NCBI GenBank assembly: GCA_013178275.1 | Contig: JABLWZ010000004.1 | Location: 1 to 64,000 of the forward strand | Length of the DNA: 64,000 nucleotides | DNA from: Bacillota bacterium | GTDB taxonomy: Bacteria > Bacillota > Ch66 > Ch109 | Direction of reading: 5' to 3' | Shown here: positions 51,569 through 61,154 of the stretch, one piece after another | How the letters are laid out: each line of letters starts with the position of its first letter | How positions within the stretch are numbered: the first letter of the stretch is position 1 | Translations under genes and position numbers: made by a program | Notes under the pieces: model-generated | The model's database searches: none | What the model was told of the DNA's origin: nothing | What the model saw: only the letters and a program-made list of their open reading frames with translations

Positions 51569-52093
51569 TCATCTTTTCACGAGTTCGACACCACGGTGCA
51601 CGGCCTGAATGTTCATGTCAGCAGCCTGGCCGGTGAAGCGCTGCTTAATGACTTGCTCTAAGCTTTCGGGTTTAACCAGCCCGGTCACCGCGCTCATAAC
51701 ACCGAGGGCAACCATATTGGCAGTACCTGGGTGTCCAAGTTCTAAGGACATCTCGGTAAAGGGAAAACCATAAAAATTTTGGCCGTCTCTTGCTTTAAGC
51801 AGAGTGGTGTCATAAAAAACCGGGTTTTCCTCTGCCAAGCCGGCATATGTGTTCATGGCTTCTTCTGATAAAACCAGCGCCATATCAGGTTTCTGAACCT
51901 GCTGGAACATAATTTCTTCCTGGCTGATTATGACCTCCGCTTTTGACGAGCCGCCCCGGCTGGCAATGCCGTATGACTGGGTCTGAACCACATTTTTTCC
52001 TTCCATTATTGCGGCTTCACCCAGCATGATCCCGCAAAGAATCACTCCCTGACCGCCGGTACCGGCCAGCACTACTTCATAATGGTCCTTCAT
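51569..52093 (-). CDS. korC: 2-oxoacid:ferredoxin oxidoreductase, gamma subunit
   Basis: 174 residues starting MKDHYEVVLAGTGGQGVILCG, the signature of POR/KOR gamma subunits, then VQTQSYGIASRGGSSKAEVI. Third subunit of the 2-oxoglutarate-type complex encoded with korA and korB; 36 bases downstream of korB. Confidence 0.93.
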   Translation of the reverse strand: MKDHYEVVLAGTGGQGVILCGIMLGEAAIMEGKNVVQTQSYGIASRGGSSKAEVIISQEEIMFQQVQKPDMALVLSEEAMNTYAGLAEENPVFYDTTLLKARDGQNFYGFPFTEMSLELGHPGTANMVALGVMSAVTGLVKPESLEQVIKQRFTGQAADMNIQAVHRGVELVKR

Positions 52094-52129
52094 GCCGTAT
52101 TAACTCCCTTCATTGAAAGGTGATGATTC

Positions 52130-52951
52130 TCATTTCCCGGACAAGGCCCTGGCCTGGATTTCCGCATAGCGGGTGTTGAAATCTGGAGCGTTTTGGTCAA
52201 CCAGTTTTCCGACCACAAAAAAACCGTTCTCCTTGGCATTGGCAATTTGATCATACTTTTCCCTGGGCACACCCTTTTCTTTTAACCACCGGATCATGTG
52301 GATGGGAACCTTCATTTTATTGTTTGGTCCATAATGCGTGGAACAGGGGCTTACTGCTTCAACCAGGGAAAACCCCTTATGATTTAAGGCTTCTTTAATG
52401 AGATTCTGCAGCCGCCATCCGTTATAAACTGTTTCCCGGACGACGAAATTTGCACCGGCAGCCTCTGCAAGTTCGCAGACGTCAAACTCCCTTTCCGGGT
52501 TGCCGAATCTGGTCGTACTGGTAAAACTGTAGGCCGGCGTAGTGGCAGAGACCTGCCCGCCGGTCATCCCGTAATTCAGGTTGTTGACGAGGATTGCCGT
52601 TAAATCGATATTTCGCCGCGCAGCATGAATGAAGTGATTTCCCCCTATTGTCACGCCATCGCCATCACCCATTAAAACCACTACATGCAGTTTGGGATTT
52701 ACGGCTTTAACCCCGGTGGCGAAGGTCAGAGCCCGTCCGTGGGTAGTATGCAGGGCATTGGTGGTAACATAATCGTCAGCCTTACCCCAACAGCCGATGC
52801 CCGTCACCACCACGGTGTCTTCATTGGTATAACCTAGTTCCTCAAAAGACCGCAGTAAAGCGCCGAGCACGATGCCATTGCCGCAGCCCGAGCACCACAT
52901 GTGCGGCAGGCTGCCCGGTCTCATGAATTTCAGTCCGGTGGAATCAGCCAT
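52130..52951 (-). CDS. korB: 2-oxoacid:ferredoxin oxidoreductase, beta (TPP-binding) subunit
   Basis: 273 residues. HMWCSGCGNGIVLGAL near residue 17 and thiamine diphosphate motif GDGDGVTIGGNHFIHAARRN (about 92-111) followed by NNLNYGMTGGQ. It binds TPP and, with KorA, decarboxylates 2-oxoglutarate (or a related 2-oxoacid) to the acyl-CoA with reduced ferredoxin. 18 bases downstream of korA. Confidence 0.93.
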   Translation of the reverse strand: MADSTGLKFMRPGSLPHMWCSGCGNGIVLGALLRSFEELGYTNEDTVVVTGIGCWGKADDYVTTNALHTTHGRALTFATGVKAVNPKLHVVVLMGDGDGVTIGGNHFIHAARRNIDLTAILVNNLNYGMTGGQVSATTPAYSFTSTTRFGNPEREFDVCELAEAAGANFVVRETVYNGWRLQNLIKEALNHKGFSLVEAVSPCSTHYGPNNKMKVPIHMIRWLKEKGVPREKYDQIANAKENGFFVVGKLVDQNAPDFNTRYAEIQARALSGK

Positions 52952-52968
52952 AACAATACCCCCCTTGT

Positions 52969-54099
52969 CTAGTCTTTAATCGCGTTAAGCACTTCCGCTG
53001 GGGTAATAATCGTTCCATTAAAACGGAACACCCTCTTAATTTCAGCATCAGATCCAAGCACCCGCTGAACCTCTCCCGCGATCTGGCCGCTGTAATTCAT
53101 CTCCGGCACCACTACCCGCCTGACGCTTCGGGCCAGCTGGGCCACTTCCTGGTCTGGGAACGGCCAGATGGTGACAAGCTGCAGCACTCCCACCTTGATT
53201 CCACTCCTGCGGGCTTCGGCCGCCGCAGCCCGTGCTGCCCTAGTCGTCGCGCCAAAGGCCACCACCAGAACATCCATGTCTTCGACATCGAATGTCTTCG
53301 TCAGCACGATTTCATCCCGGTTCCGGTCGAGCTTTTGATGCATATGAGCTATCTTCCAGGCCGCATTGGTGGGATTGTTGTTGCTGACCCCTTCCTGCCC
53401 ATGCATGGAACTGGTCACATGGAACACATAGTCGCTTCCATAGGATGCAAGTGGTGCAATCCCGTCTTCATCCGGTGCAAAAGGCTTATACTTCTCCGGA
53501 TTTCCCCTGGGTTTTTTGCGGTCAATCACTTCCAGTTCTCCCGGCTCCGGTTGAACAAAGTTTTCCCGCATATGGGCCACCACCTCATCAGCCGCCAGGA
53601 TCACGGGCACCCGGTACTTTTCTGCCATATTAAAAGCTTTTACTGTCAGTTCAAAACACTCGCGGACTGATGCCGGTGACAAGGCGATTAGAGACTGGTC
53701 ACCATGGCGGCCCCATCGGATCTGCATCACATCAGACTGGGCCGGTTTGGTCGCCAATCCGGTACTCGGCCCCGAGCGCTGCACATTGATGATCACGCAG
53801 GGGACTTCTCCAAATATCGCCATCCCCAGGTTTTCCTGCATTAAAGAAAAACCTGGTCCACTGGTAGCAGTGAACGACTTAGCGCCGGCTAAGGAAGCAC
53901 CTACAATGGCTCCTATGCTGGCTATTTCGTCTTCCATTTGTAAAAATACGCCGCCAACTTTCGGCATCAGCTTCGAGCACTCTTCAGCTATTTCTGAGGA
54001 AGGCGTGATAGGATAACCGGCATAGAACCGGGCTCCAGCATATAATGCCCCTTCGGCGATAGCCTGGTTACCTTGAATAAGCCTGGCCTTTTCAAACAA
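52969..54099 (-). CDS. korA: 2-oxoacid:ferredoxin oxidoreductase, alpha subunit
   Basis: 376 residues with KorA blocks: QGNQAIAEGALYAGARFYAGYPITPSSEI compressed at the N-terminus (residues 9-37), TSGPGFSLMQENLGMA, VNVQ-like IINVQRSGPSTGLATKPAQSD, and GDQSLIALSP. The length fits 2-oxoglutarate ferredoxin oxidoreductase alpha. gdhA upstream produces 2-oxoglutarate, which supports KOR over VOR or IOR. Confidence 0.92.
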   Translation of the reverse strand: MFEKARLIQGNQAIAEGALYAGARFYAGYPITPSSEIAEECSKLMPKVGGVFLQMEDEIASIGAIVGASLAGAKSFTATSGPGFSLMQENLGMAIFGEVPCVIINVQRSGPSTGLATKPAQSDVMQIRWGRHGDQSLIALSPASVRECFELTVKAFNMAEKYRVPVILAADEVVAHMRENFVQPEPGELEVIDRKKPRGNPEKYKPFAPDEDGIAPLASYGSDYVFHVTSSMHGQEGVSNNNPTNAAWKIAHMHQKLDRNRDEIVLTKTFDVEDMDVLVVAFGATTRAARAAAAEARRSGIKVGVLQLVTIWPFPDQEVAQLARSVRRVVVPEMNYSGQIAGEVQRVLGSDAEIKRVFRFNGTIITPAEVLNAIKD

Positions 54100-54130
54100 T
54101 GTTAATTCCTCCCCTCAATAACAAGGTAAA

Positions 54131-54171
54131 AAAGAAAGATGACAGGGTTAAACCCCTGCCATCTTTCTTGG
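54131..54171 (-). terminator. Strong intrinsic terminator between gdhA and korA
   Basis: On the minus strand AAGAAAGATGGCAGGGG pairs with CCCTGTCATCTTTCTT and is followed by TTTTT. It would end or attenuate the gdhA transcript before korABC. Confidence 0.85.
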
Positions 54172-54174
54172 TTT

Positions 54175-55419
54175 TTACACCCATCCACGATAGCGCATTG
54201 CTTCCACCACACGATTGAGGGCCTTAACCCAACAGGCCATGCGCATACTGATTTTCTTTTCCTGGTGAACTTCATAGACTTCCTTGAATACCTTTTTGAT
54301 CATGCCTTCCAGTTTTGCGTTGACCTCATCCTCTGTCCAGTGGTTGTCGTGAAGGTTCTGTATCCGCTCAAAATGCGCGACCTGGGTTCCCCCGGAATTA
54401 GCAAGGATATCCGGCGCGTCAAAAATACCTTTCTCTAAGACTATTCTTTCACCTTCCGGGGTCATGGGACCATTGGCGCCCTCTATAATCATCCTTGCTT
54501 TAATGCGGGGAGCGTTTTCCGCGGTGATCACGTTCTGCACGGCACACGGCGCCAGGATATCGCATTTCATTTCAAGAATCTCAGCATTGGTAATGGCCTT
54601 TGCTTTGGGGTATCCTACCACGCTGCCGGTCTTTTCTAAATGCGCGTAAACATCAAGAATATCTAAACCGTCAGCATTATAGATACCGCCGTTAACGTCG
54701 CTGACAGCAATGACCTTAACCCCATCGCGCTGGTATAGCTTGGCCAGATGCCAGCCTACTTTCCCAAATCCCTGTACTACAGCGGTAAGCCCTTGCATCT
54801 TCAGTCCCATGACTTTGGTTACTTCCCGGGTCGCAAACAGCAGCCCCCGGCTGGTTGCTTCCGCACGTCCTTCAGAACCTCCCAGAATCATCGCTTTTCC
54901 GCTTATTCCCGCAGGTTCATTGCGAAGGTTCATGGCTTCCCACTCATCAAGCATCCAGCTCTGAGTAGCGTTGTCGGTCCCAATATCCGCTCCTGGGAAG
55001 TCGTTCCACGGCCCAATGATAGGAGCGATCGCACGCGTGTAAGCCCGGCATAAGCGTTCAAGTTCGTTGCGGGACAACTTTGAAGGATCGACCGCTATAC
55101 CGCCTTTACCGCCCCCGTTAGGGATTTCGTTAAGTGAGTTTTTCATCGTCATCCATATAGACAGCGCCTTAACATCGTCCACCGTTTCGTCCTCGTGGAA
55201 ACGAGTGCCTCCGCGTATAGGTCCTACCGCCCAGTTGTGCTGGAAACGGAACCCCTCGAATATCTTAATCGACCCGTCATCCATTTTAACGGGAAACTGT
55301 ACTGTTAACTGGCGCATGGGTTCTTTTAAAATAGCGTATACATGAGGTTCCAGATTCATTATTTTTGCTACTTCCGCGAGTTGAGCTTGTGCAACTTCTA
55401 ATGCGGTTGTCATTTCCAT
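54175..55419 (-). CDS. gdhA: Glu/Leu/Phe/Val dehydrogenase family protein, probably glutamate dehydrogenase
   Basis: 414 residues, GGGAGGT before the ATG. Family blocks: GPIRGGTRFHEDETVDDVKAL, catalytic-lysine loop IPNGGGKGGIAVDP, PGADIGTDN, Rossmann motif VVQGFGKVGWHLAKL, and EGANGPMTPEGE. The first substrate-binding Lys of the usual KGGIRYH motif is Arg here, and PAPDMGTN is PGADIGTDN, so it is a divergent member. It interconverts glutamate and 2-oxoglutarate, feeding korABC downstream. Genes upstream on the same strand (MFS carrier, isomerase-like, peptidase) suggest it is part of a catabolic set. Confidence 0.85.
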   Translation of the reverse strand: MEMTTALEVAQAQLAEVAKIMNLEPHVYAILKEPMRQLTVQFPVKMDDGSIKIFEGFRFQHNWAVGPIRGGTRFHEDETVDDVKALSIWMTMKNSLNEIPNGGGKGGIAVDPSKLSRNELERLCRAYTRAIAPIIGPWNDFPGADIGTDNATQSWMLDEWEAMNLRNEPAGISGKAMILGGSEGRAEATSRGLLFATREVTKVMGLKMQGLTAVVQGFGKVGWHLAKLYQRDGVKVIAVSDVNGGIYNADGLDILDVYAHLEKTGSVVGYPKAKAITNAEILEMKCDILAPCAVQNVITAENAPRIKARMIIEGANGPMTPEGERIVLEKGIFDAPDILANSGGTQVAHFERIQNLHDNHWTEDEVNAKLEGMIKKVFKEVYEVHQEKKISMRMACWVKALNRVVEAMRYRGWV

Positions 55420-55479
55420 TACCTCCCTAAAATGTAGTTTTAATTTGCATTATTTAATCTCGCCCGTGTCTTTATATGG

Positions 55480-56847
55480 TCAGTGTTGTGATATGGCCTC
55501 CAGGTTTTTGCCTTTGGTTTCTGTCCCAAGCATTGCTACAACTATTGCGGCAAGAACGAAGGCGGATGCTACTGCACCCAAGGTGAAATACAGGCCAATA
55601 ATCGGATACAGGTAGCCTACCACGGTAGGTGCTATCATACCGCCAATCCGTCCCCACCCGTTAGCGGTACCGGTTCCGGTGCCGCGCACCTCTGTCGGGT
55701 AATTCTCCGGGGTGTAAGCATAGATAACGGCGAAAGCCCCCGCCATAAACAGTACGGCGGCAATCCCACAGCTCAGCATGATTCCCAACGGCAACTGTTG
55801 GGTCAAGGCCCATCCGTAAACCAAGGTCGTGATACCGGCAAATACCAAGTAGAATACGATCGGATATTTGCGGCCTATCCTATCCGATAAGTACGACCCC
55901 AATATTCCGCTGGGAACCCATACCGTGTTCATGATAAAGACATAGCCGATCGATGCATACATAGAGTAGCCCGCTTGTTTCAGCAGGGTAGGAAGCCAGG
56001 TGTTTAGCCCCCAATATCCAAACAAAGCGCAGAACCACAGCAGCCAAAGCATGATCGTCCTTTTAGAGTAGAGCGGGCGAAAAAGAACCGAGAATTTGAC
56101 GCCCTTTTCGGTATGGATTTTATCTACGGGTTTAGGTTCGGGCAGGCTCTTACCCAACTCTTTTTCAACCTCTTTTTCGATAAGCTCCAGCTGCCTCTCG
56201 GCATCATGATGTTGTCCTTTAATCATGAACCAGCGGGGCGATTCTGGAATGCCTAAACGGAAATACCAGATCAGGCACGCGGGTAGAATGCCCGCGAAAA
56301 AGGCCCACCGCCATCCATAGACCGGGACTATAAAGAAGGTCACTCCTGCGGCTAGAAGCATACCAAAACCCCACATGGCTTCGGTTAGCCCGTTTAACCT
56401 TCCTCTATACTGATTAGGAACCATCTCGCTCACGTAGGTGAAGACCACCGGCTGTTCCCCGCCCAGCCCGAAGCCGGTGATAAACCTCAGCACCAGCAAG
56501 GCCTCATAGCTTTGAACCAAACCAGTAATCGCCGTGGCGAAAGAGAAGATAAGAAGAGTGTATTTAAATACTTTTAATCTCCCCAAGTGGTCGGACAAGG
56601 TTCCTCCCAGTAAAGCACCACAGAGCATGCCTAAAAAAGAGACGCTGAACACCAGCCCGGTCTGAACCGCGGATAAATTCAAATCCTTGGAAAGAGCCGG
56701 CATGATGAAACTGAGCAGCGCCATGTCGTAAGCGTCAAATAGATAACCAGCTGCAGATAATCCGAATACTTTCTTGTGGATTCCCGAAAAAGGGAGCCTT
56801 TCCATCCTGCCTACCAGGCTTTCCAAGGTTAGAATCGAACTGCTCAT
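55480..56847 (-). CDS. MFS transporter, sugar/aromatic acid:H+ symporter type
   Basis: 455 residues, twelve predicted spans. MFS signatures: FDAYDMALLSFIMPALSKDLN, GGTLSDHLGRLKVFKYTLL (loop 2-3 motif), RFITGFGLGGEQPVVFTYVSEMVP (span 4), LGIPESPRWFMIKGQ, and SYLSDRIGRKYPI. The pattern is that of the AAHS/NiaP-type carriers that import organic acids. The long cytoplasmic loop after span 6 carries several charged residues. Located between gdhA and the maleate isomerase/racemase-like gene; the substrate may be the acid degraded by the neighbours. Confidence 0.88.
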   Translation of the reverse strand: MSSSILTLESLVGRMERLPFSGIHKKVFGLSAAGYLFDAYDMALLSFIMPALSKDLNLSAVQTGLVFSVSFLGMLCGALLGGTLSDHLGRLKVFKYTLLIFSFATAITGLVQSYEALLVLRFITGFGLGGEQPVVFTYVSEMVPNQYRGRLNGLTEAMWGFGMLLAAGVTFFIVPVYGWRWAFFAGILPACLIWYFRLGIPESPRWFMIKGQHHDAERQLELIEKEVEKELGKSLPEPKPVDKIHTEKGVKFSVLFRPLYSKRTIMLWLLWFCALFGYWGLNTWLPTLLKQAGYSMYASIGYVFIMNTVWVPSGILGSYLSDRIGRKYPIVFYLVFAGITTLVYGWALTQQLPLGIMLSCGIAAVLFMAGAFAVIYAYTPENYPTEVRGTGTGTANGWGRIGGMIAPTVVGYLYPIIGLYFTLGAVASAFVLAAIVVAMLGTETKGKNLEAISQH

Positions 56848-57055
56848 AACTAACCCCCCTTCTGCAATGATTTAGTAGTGAGTATTAATTATCAGGTTTT
56901 TGTGGTACAATGGGGTACTAAGGTAATCAGGCACTTTCGTTGCAAATGTTTACCAAGCCTAACCAAGACAATTATTTGTAAGCATACTAAGTGGTGGCAA
57001 CACTTATCTTACTTATAATTGATCTTGTTTAGGTATAAAAGCGTATCAGGGTTGT

Positions 57056-57772
57056 TTAAGCACGGCGGAAGAGGCTTCCATAACCAGATACAGCGGTTAG
57101 GTTGATCCCTCCTTTCTTAAGGATTGCAGCTAGAGTTGCCTGGTTACTGCTTATTACGGGTTTTTTAATCTCACCTTCCAGCATCTCGATTATTTCGATC
57201 GACCGGAAGTTGGTGCAGCTGATAAAAAACCCGTCACATTCAGCCATCGTTAAGCTCTTTACCAGCTTGTAGGGAATATATGGCTCTTGTTTGCCGATAT
57301 CGATGTTATCCAACAGTTCCAATCCTTTAATCTCGACCACATTTATACCATTGGCCTTTAAGAACGCTTTTTCCAGTTTGTTCAGTTCGTCTATGTAGGG
57401 GGTGACCACCCCTACTTTTTTGACGTCTAAACTGTGAAGAGCGTCTAATACCGCTGTGGAGGTCGTTACCGCCGGAATACCGGTGATCGATGCGATCTTG
57501 TCGGATATCTGCTCGTCATAGCCTTTCCCCTTTACCAGGCTACCGGTGGTACAGCCAAAAGCAATGATATCGACGTCGGCGTTTGCCAGTTCCCTGGCTG
57601 CTGTTTCAACATGCTCTTCCATTTTTATCAGGTCTTCTTCATTAACCTTACCGAGAAGCATTCGGGCAGTGTGTACAGATACCCCCGACGGTACCATCCG
57701 CCACAGCTCGCTTTCAATAGTAGTATTAGAAGCGGGTACCATCAGGCCGATCCTCATACGCCAGCCATACAC
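57056..57772 (-). CDS. Asp/Glu racemase superfamily protein, maleate isomerase-like
   Basis: 238 residues. Two catalytic cysteines in the expected places: FGCTTGSLVKGKG near residue 79 and FISCTNFRSIEII near residue 190, matching the maleate cis-trans isomerase/arylmalonate decarboxylase subfamily. VVTPYIDELNKLEKAF and SNQATLAAIL are also typical. It would isomerise maleate to fumarate or racemise an amino or hydroxy acid. It is between the M24 peptidase and the MFS transporter genes. Confidence 0.85.
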   Translation of the reverse strand: MYGWRMRIGLMVPASNTTIESELWRMVPSGVSVHTARMLLGKVNEEDLIKMEEHVETAARELANADVDIIAFGCTTGSLVKGKGYDEQISDKIASITGIPAVTTSTAVLDALHSLDVKKVGVVTPYIDELNKLEKAFLKANGINVVEIKGLELLDNIDIGKQEPYIPYKLVKSLTMAECDGFFISCTNFRSIEIIEMLEGEIKKPVISSNQATLAAILKKGGINLTAVSGYGSLFRRA

Positions 57773-57817
57773 CCTTTAATCTCCCCTTTCATCAGGTTAG
57801 TCGTAACCCAATCGTTC

Positions 57818-59449
57818 CTATCGGGTTATGTTTACGGCTCCCTGAGAGGTAACCAGAAACATGTCTTCAACCCCGATAGCATAGGGATAATATGGCCATT
57901 GATACTCCACACAGCCAATCATCCCGTCTTTTAATACGAAGGTATTACCTTTTCTGAACCCTAGCGTGGCCGGTTCCTGTTTGCCCATTACGTGACCGAT
58001 GTCCCGGTTATACTCCTTGGCAAGGTCGACTCCTGGAGGGAGTACCCCGATGCTGACCCAACGATCTTGTTTTTGTATCAATTCCTGAGTCCCGGCGTGA
58101 TAGACCTCCTCCCCGGTTTTCCCGGGAACCGCTGATGGAATGGCGGCTCCAGTCATTTGCTGATCCACGAACTGGTACAACTCCCTTGCATTATCGTCCA
58201 GGGTAAGTGTGCGGCAGAGATCAGAGGCAGCCCTAACCAGCCCATTCCGGTCAATGACTAATACCCCGCAGTCGATCTTGAGGCTCCTGGTATCACTATT
58301 GACGGGTGAGAACTGGGGTAGATTTGGACGCCGGGTACGGTTACCGGCGTGGAGGACCAAAAAGTAAGGTTGGATTTGAACCGACAGTTGATTCGTCTTC
58401 TCAAAATCCTTGAACGCAGAATAAAGAAATCGCTCCACATCTGTCTCCAGAATGGCAGCCCCTTTCAGGGCATCTTTGGTACGTTCAATCGCGGTCTCTA
58501 TACCGTAACAGGTGGTGCGAGCGGCGATAATGTAAAAGGGCAGTTCCTCTCCGGCACGGATTTCGCGCCACACTCGCAGCGCCACGGTAGCCGGACAAAC
58601 AAGGTCTTCACTTAATCCTAAATCTCTAAACTGCCCATACGAAAGGTTGTTTTCTTCGATTCCTATTGGACTTTTAAAGTCTATGGGCAAACTTTCATAT
58701 GCTGTTTTAAGATTTGGGAATCCTCCAACCAGTTTGGGGAAACTCTGTGTAAGAGGTTGATTAGTTAACAAGAAAACCCGGTTTTGGCAGCATACCGTTA
58801 AACAACTGTTATCGTTGAAAAATTGGAAAGGGATACCAGTTATTTCTTGCTGGTTTAACGGGGAACTGACGAGAAGGGTTTTAATTTGAAGGTTGCCGAG
58901 AAGTTCCTGAAGCTTTTCAAAACGGCTGTCTTTATGTTTTTGCATGATACTGGTAAGCCCGGGAGCGATCCGTTTTGCGTCGTCAAGACTTTCATCGTAT
59001 GTACTCATAAACTCGTTTAACACGTCCAGAGGGTCAACCTCATATGTATAAACCCTCCACCAGGGGACTCCTTCTGAAACAACGACCTCAAACTCTTTTT
59101 TTAAGGCTTCATAAACAGAGTAGCAAACACTATCGTCCACAACGATTTTTTTGTCCTTCGAGTTAATCCGTAAAACCTCAAACCAGTCGTCCGGCATTTT
59201 TTCTGTTTGCTGGTCAAAGGTCAGGTACGGACGAAAGTAGGTAACTTTGGTCTTTAATCCTTGCTCCCTAAAATTGCCTCTTTCGATGTCTTTTACAAAT
59301 AGATAGGAGGTCCCGTCTTCCTTTTCCAACATCAACGGAGAAGAGAATACTCGACAGTCTAAATCCATGTGAGGGTACAACAAACATCGTGTAGTATCGA
59401 TTCCGGTCAAGCGTTTAATTGTCTCCTGGTTAAAAAATAACTTGTCCAT
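57818..59449 (-). CDS. M24-family metallopeptidase (Xaa-Pro/creatinase type)
   Basis: 543 residues; GGAGGAG upstream of the ATG. The N-terminal ~330 residues form a creatinase-N-like domain; the C-terminal pita-bread fold keeps metal ligands: DCGVLVI and SDLCRTL (Asp pair), RDIGHVMGKQEP (His), GCVEYQWPYYPYAIGVEDMFLVT (two Glu). It probably cleaves a Pro- or amide-containing small substrate rather than acting in bulk proteolysis, because it sits in a catabolic gene set. It overlaps the end of the upstream IclR gene by 43 bases. Confidence 0.88.
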   Translation of the reverse strand: MDKLFFNQETIKRLTGIDTTRCLLYPHMDLDCRVFSSPLMLEKEDGTSYLFVKDIERGNFREQGLKTKVTYFRPYLTFDQQTEKMPDDWFEVLRINSKDKKIVVDDSVCYSVYEALKKEFEVVVSEGVPWWRVYTYEVDPLDVLNEFMSTYDESLDDAKRIAPGLTSIMQKHKDSRFEKLQELLGNLQIKTLLVSSPLNQQEITGIPFQFFNDNSCLTVCCQNRVFLLTNQPLTQSFPKLVGGFPNLKTAYESLPIDFKSPIGIEENNLSYGQFRDLGLSEDLVCPATVALRVWREIRAGEELPFYIIAARTTCYGIETAIERTKDALKGAAILETDVERFLYSAFKDFEKTNQLSVQIQPYFLVLHAGNRTRRPNLPQFSPVNSDTRSLKIDCGVLVIDRNGLVRAASDLCRTLTLDDNARELYQFVDQQMTGAAIPSAVPGKTGEEVYHAGTQELIQKQDRWVSIGVLPPGVDLAKEYNRDIGHVMGKQEPATLGFRKGNTFVLKDGMIGCVEYQWPYYPYAIGVEDMFLVTSQGAVNITR

Positions 59450-60314
59450 ATAATGTTTCTTTCTCCTCCTTCCTCGGATCGGTACAATTCTTTCATGAAT
59501 TGTTCCATCTCATAACAGTCCCTTAGATACTCCCTCCTCTCTTTGTTATTGTTTTCTCGGTAACCGAGGTTCCCCGATATATCTCTAACGGCTTTTCTAA
59601 GTTCATCATAATAATTCTGGAAGTTGTCGGTTACTGCTTTTTTCTCAGGAAAAGCTACCGATAACACTGCAACCACCTTCTGAGAAAAATCCCTAACTGG
59701 TAATGATACGCAAGCACTCCCTTGATTAAATTCACTAACACTGAGGGCTAGGTTTAATTCTCTACACTTTTTTATAAGTTCATGAAGTTTTGCTTTTTGG
59801 TGATAGTGTTAGAGGCATATTTATTTGGGTTAATACTGTCTATATATGAGTAAACAAGATTCCGGTCCAAACATGCTAAAAGCATTCTCGAATCCGCGCC
59901 GGCATAGAAAGGCGAACGCTGACCAACTGGTACATTCAAACTCAATGTTTGATTGCCTGGAATTGAAGCAACACAAACTCTTTCTTCGTTATCTATAACA
60001 TCTAAATATATCGTTTCTTTTAAGGTATCTCTGGTCTTCCTCATAATATCTATGGCAATATTTCTAATATCGAGCTGTTTGTAAATAGCCGCCGCAAAGT
60101 TTAATATTTTAAGACTTATTCTGTATTTTTGGTTATAGGAGTTTTTAATTAAATAGCCTTTTCTCTCCAGCGTTTTGATCAACCTACATACAGTTGGCGG
60201 GGTAAGACCTACTTTTTCACTCAGTTCTTGGACTCCCATCTCACTTTCCTGAAACGAGAATGCCTCCAAAATAGCTATAGCCCTTTCCAAGGATTGTACA
60301 TTAGGCGTTGTCAT
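59407..60314 (-). pseudogene. IclR-family regulator interrupted by a frameshift
   Basis: N-terminal IclR (ATG 60312-60314): HTH SLERAIAILEAF ... MGVQELSEKVGLTPPTVCRLIKTLERKGYL, then the start of the effector domain. That frame stops at 59772. The remaining effector domain continues in another frame: KLHELIKKC ... QGSACVSLPVRDFSQKVVAVLSVAF ... DISGNLGY to stop 59407. The shift occurs near 59790-59800 in an A-rich stretch (AAAAAGCAAAAC), where one base change would restore about 300 residues. It may be a recent mutation or an error. IclR proteins repress adjacent catabolic genes, here the M24 and isomerase genes. Confidence 0.8.
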
Positions 60315-60406
60315 TTACTTTTCACCCCCGTTTTTTTATTTTTGTGAAAATATTTGCATAATTATTTCATATGGTAAAATCTTGCAGTACTCAATTTTGT
60401 GGCTGT

Positions 60407-60435
60407 ATAATAGTAAAATTTCTGGTGAAGGTCAA
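60407..60435 (-). promoter_or_regulatory. Sigma-A promoter for the IclR gene
   Basis: On the minus strand TTGACC (60435-60430), 17 bases, TATTAT (60412-60407). This gives a leader of about 90 bases. Confidence 0.6.
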
Positions 60436-60960
60436 TACAAATCCTTTAGTTTTTTTAAGTTTTTTGTTGAAAAACTATTTCAGTATTATGTTTTTTGTTT
60501 TGTCTACCATATCTATGATTAATTTACACTGTATTCGTCCCTTATATATGCCGCTTTACCTGGGACAATTGGTACTTTCTTTTGCACCACACCTTTTTCC
60601 CTACAAGATTATCTTGCTAAATCCTTCTATACTCCTTAACCGATCTTATGGATTTCTCATGTTCGTTTTATTCTACTTTTTATTGAGTAAGACAATGGGG
60701 TAAAGGGAGGATGTCTACCAACTGCATTTTTTAATCATCGTCAACCTTGCTGTTAAAAAATGGCAGCAATCTTGATTCCAGGGGAAATGTATTTTTACAT
60801 TCTACAACTGCATTAATACATCATCGATAAACCCCCGATTCTCCTTGGTATTTGGGTATTTTACCCTTACACTTATTGATCCGTCATGGTTTAATCATTC
60901 TCAGAATTAATCCGTATATATTCGAGGGAAGCGCGGTTTGCAGCTTCCCTTTAAAATTAA
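60436..60960. other. AT-rich intergenic region, nothing coding supported
   Basis: No protein-like frame with a ribosome site. Contains a GGGAAGC/GCTTCCC hairpin at 60926-60949 close to the sigma-54 promoter; activator sites for it may lie here. Confidence 0.5.
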
Positions 60961-60976
60961 TGGCACTATTTTTGCA
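60961..60976 (+). promoter_or_regulatory. Sigma-54 (-24/-12) promoter
   Basis: TGGCAC-N5-TTGCA exactly matches the consensus (GG and GC 10 bases apart). It is oriented toward the short ORF at 61017 and terC at 61241. Two sigma-54 activators are encoded in the window. Confidence 0.8.
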
Positions 60977-61016
60977 TTGCTTCTCAATCCATAAATTCTG
61001 GAGGAGTTGACAAGCA

Positions 61017-61154
61017 ATGAATTTCGTCTTAAGTGAAGAGCTGCGAAACATTAAAAAAGTTACCGGGATTTTGCGGAGAGACAAATCCTCCCAAGGGACA
61101 ACGAGGACGACAAGGACTATCGCTCCCGTCGGAATAGTACCGCGAATACTTTGA
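61017..61154 (+). CDS. 45-residue leader ORF upstream of terC
   Basis: ATG 61017 follows GGAGGAG by 11 bases and lies 40 bases after the sigma-54 promoter. It begins MNFVLSEELRNIKKVTGILR and is basic. After the stop another frame (EYFENLYRADNIAEICRRK) looks protein-like, so this may be a frameshifted remnant rather than a true leader peptide. Confidence 0.4.
   Translation: MNFVLSEELRNIKKVTGILRRDKSSQGTTRTTRTIAPVGIVPRIL

Noticed and set aside
56938..56955. Sigma-54 promoter upstream of the MFS gene
   Set aside because: TTGGTAAACATTTGC on the minus strand has only 9 bases between GG and GC instead of 10.
60371..60703. 110-codon hydrophobic plus-strand frame
   Set aside because: No ribosome site; overlaps the promoter and leader of the IclR gene; hydrophobicity reflects AT-rich sequence.
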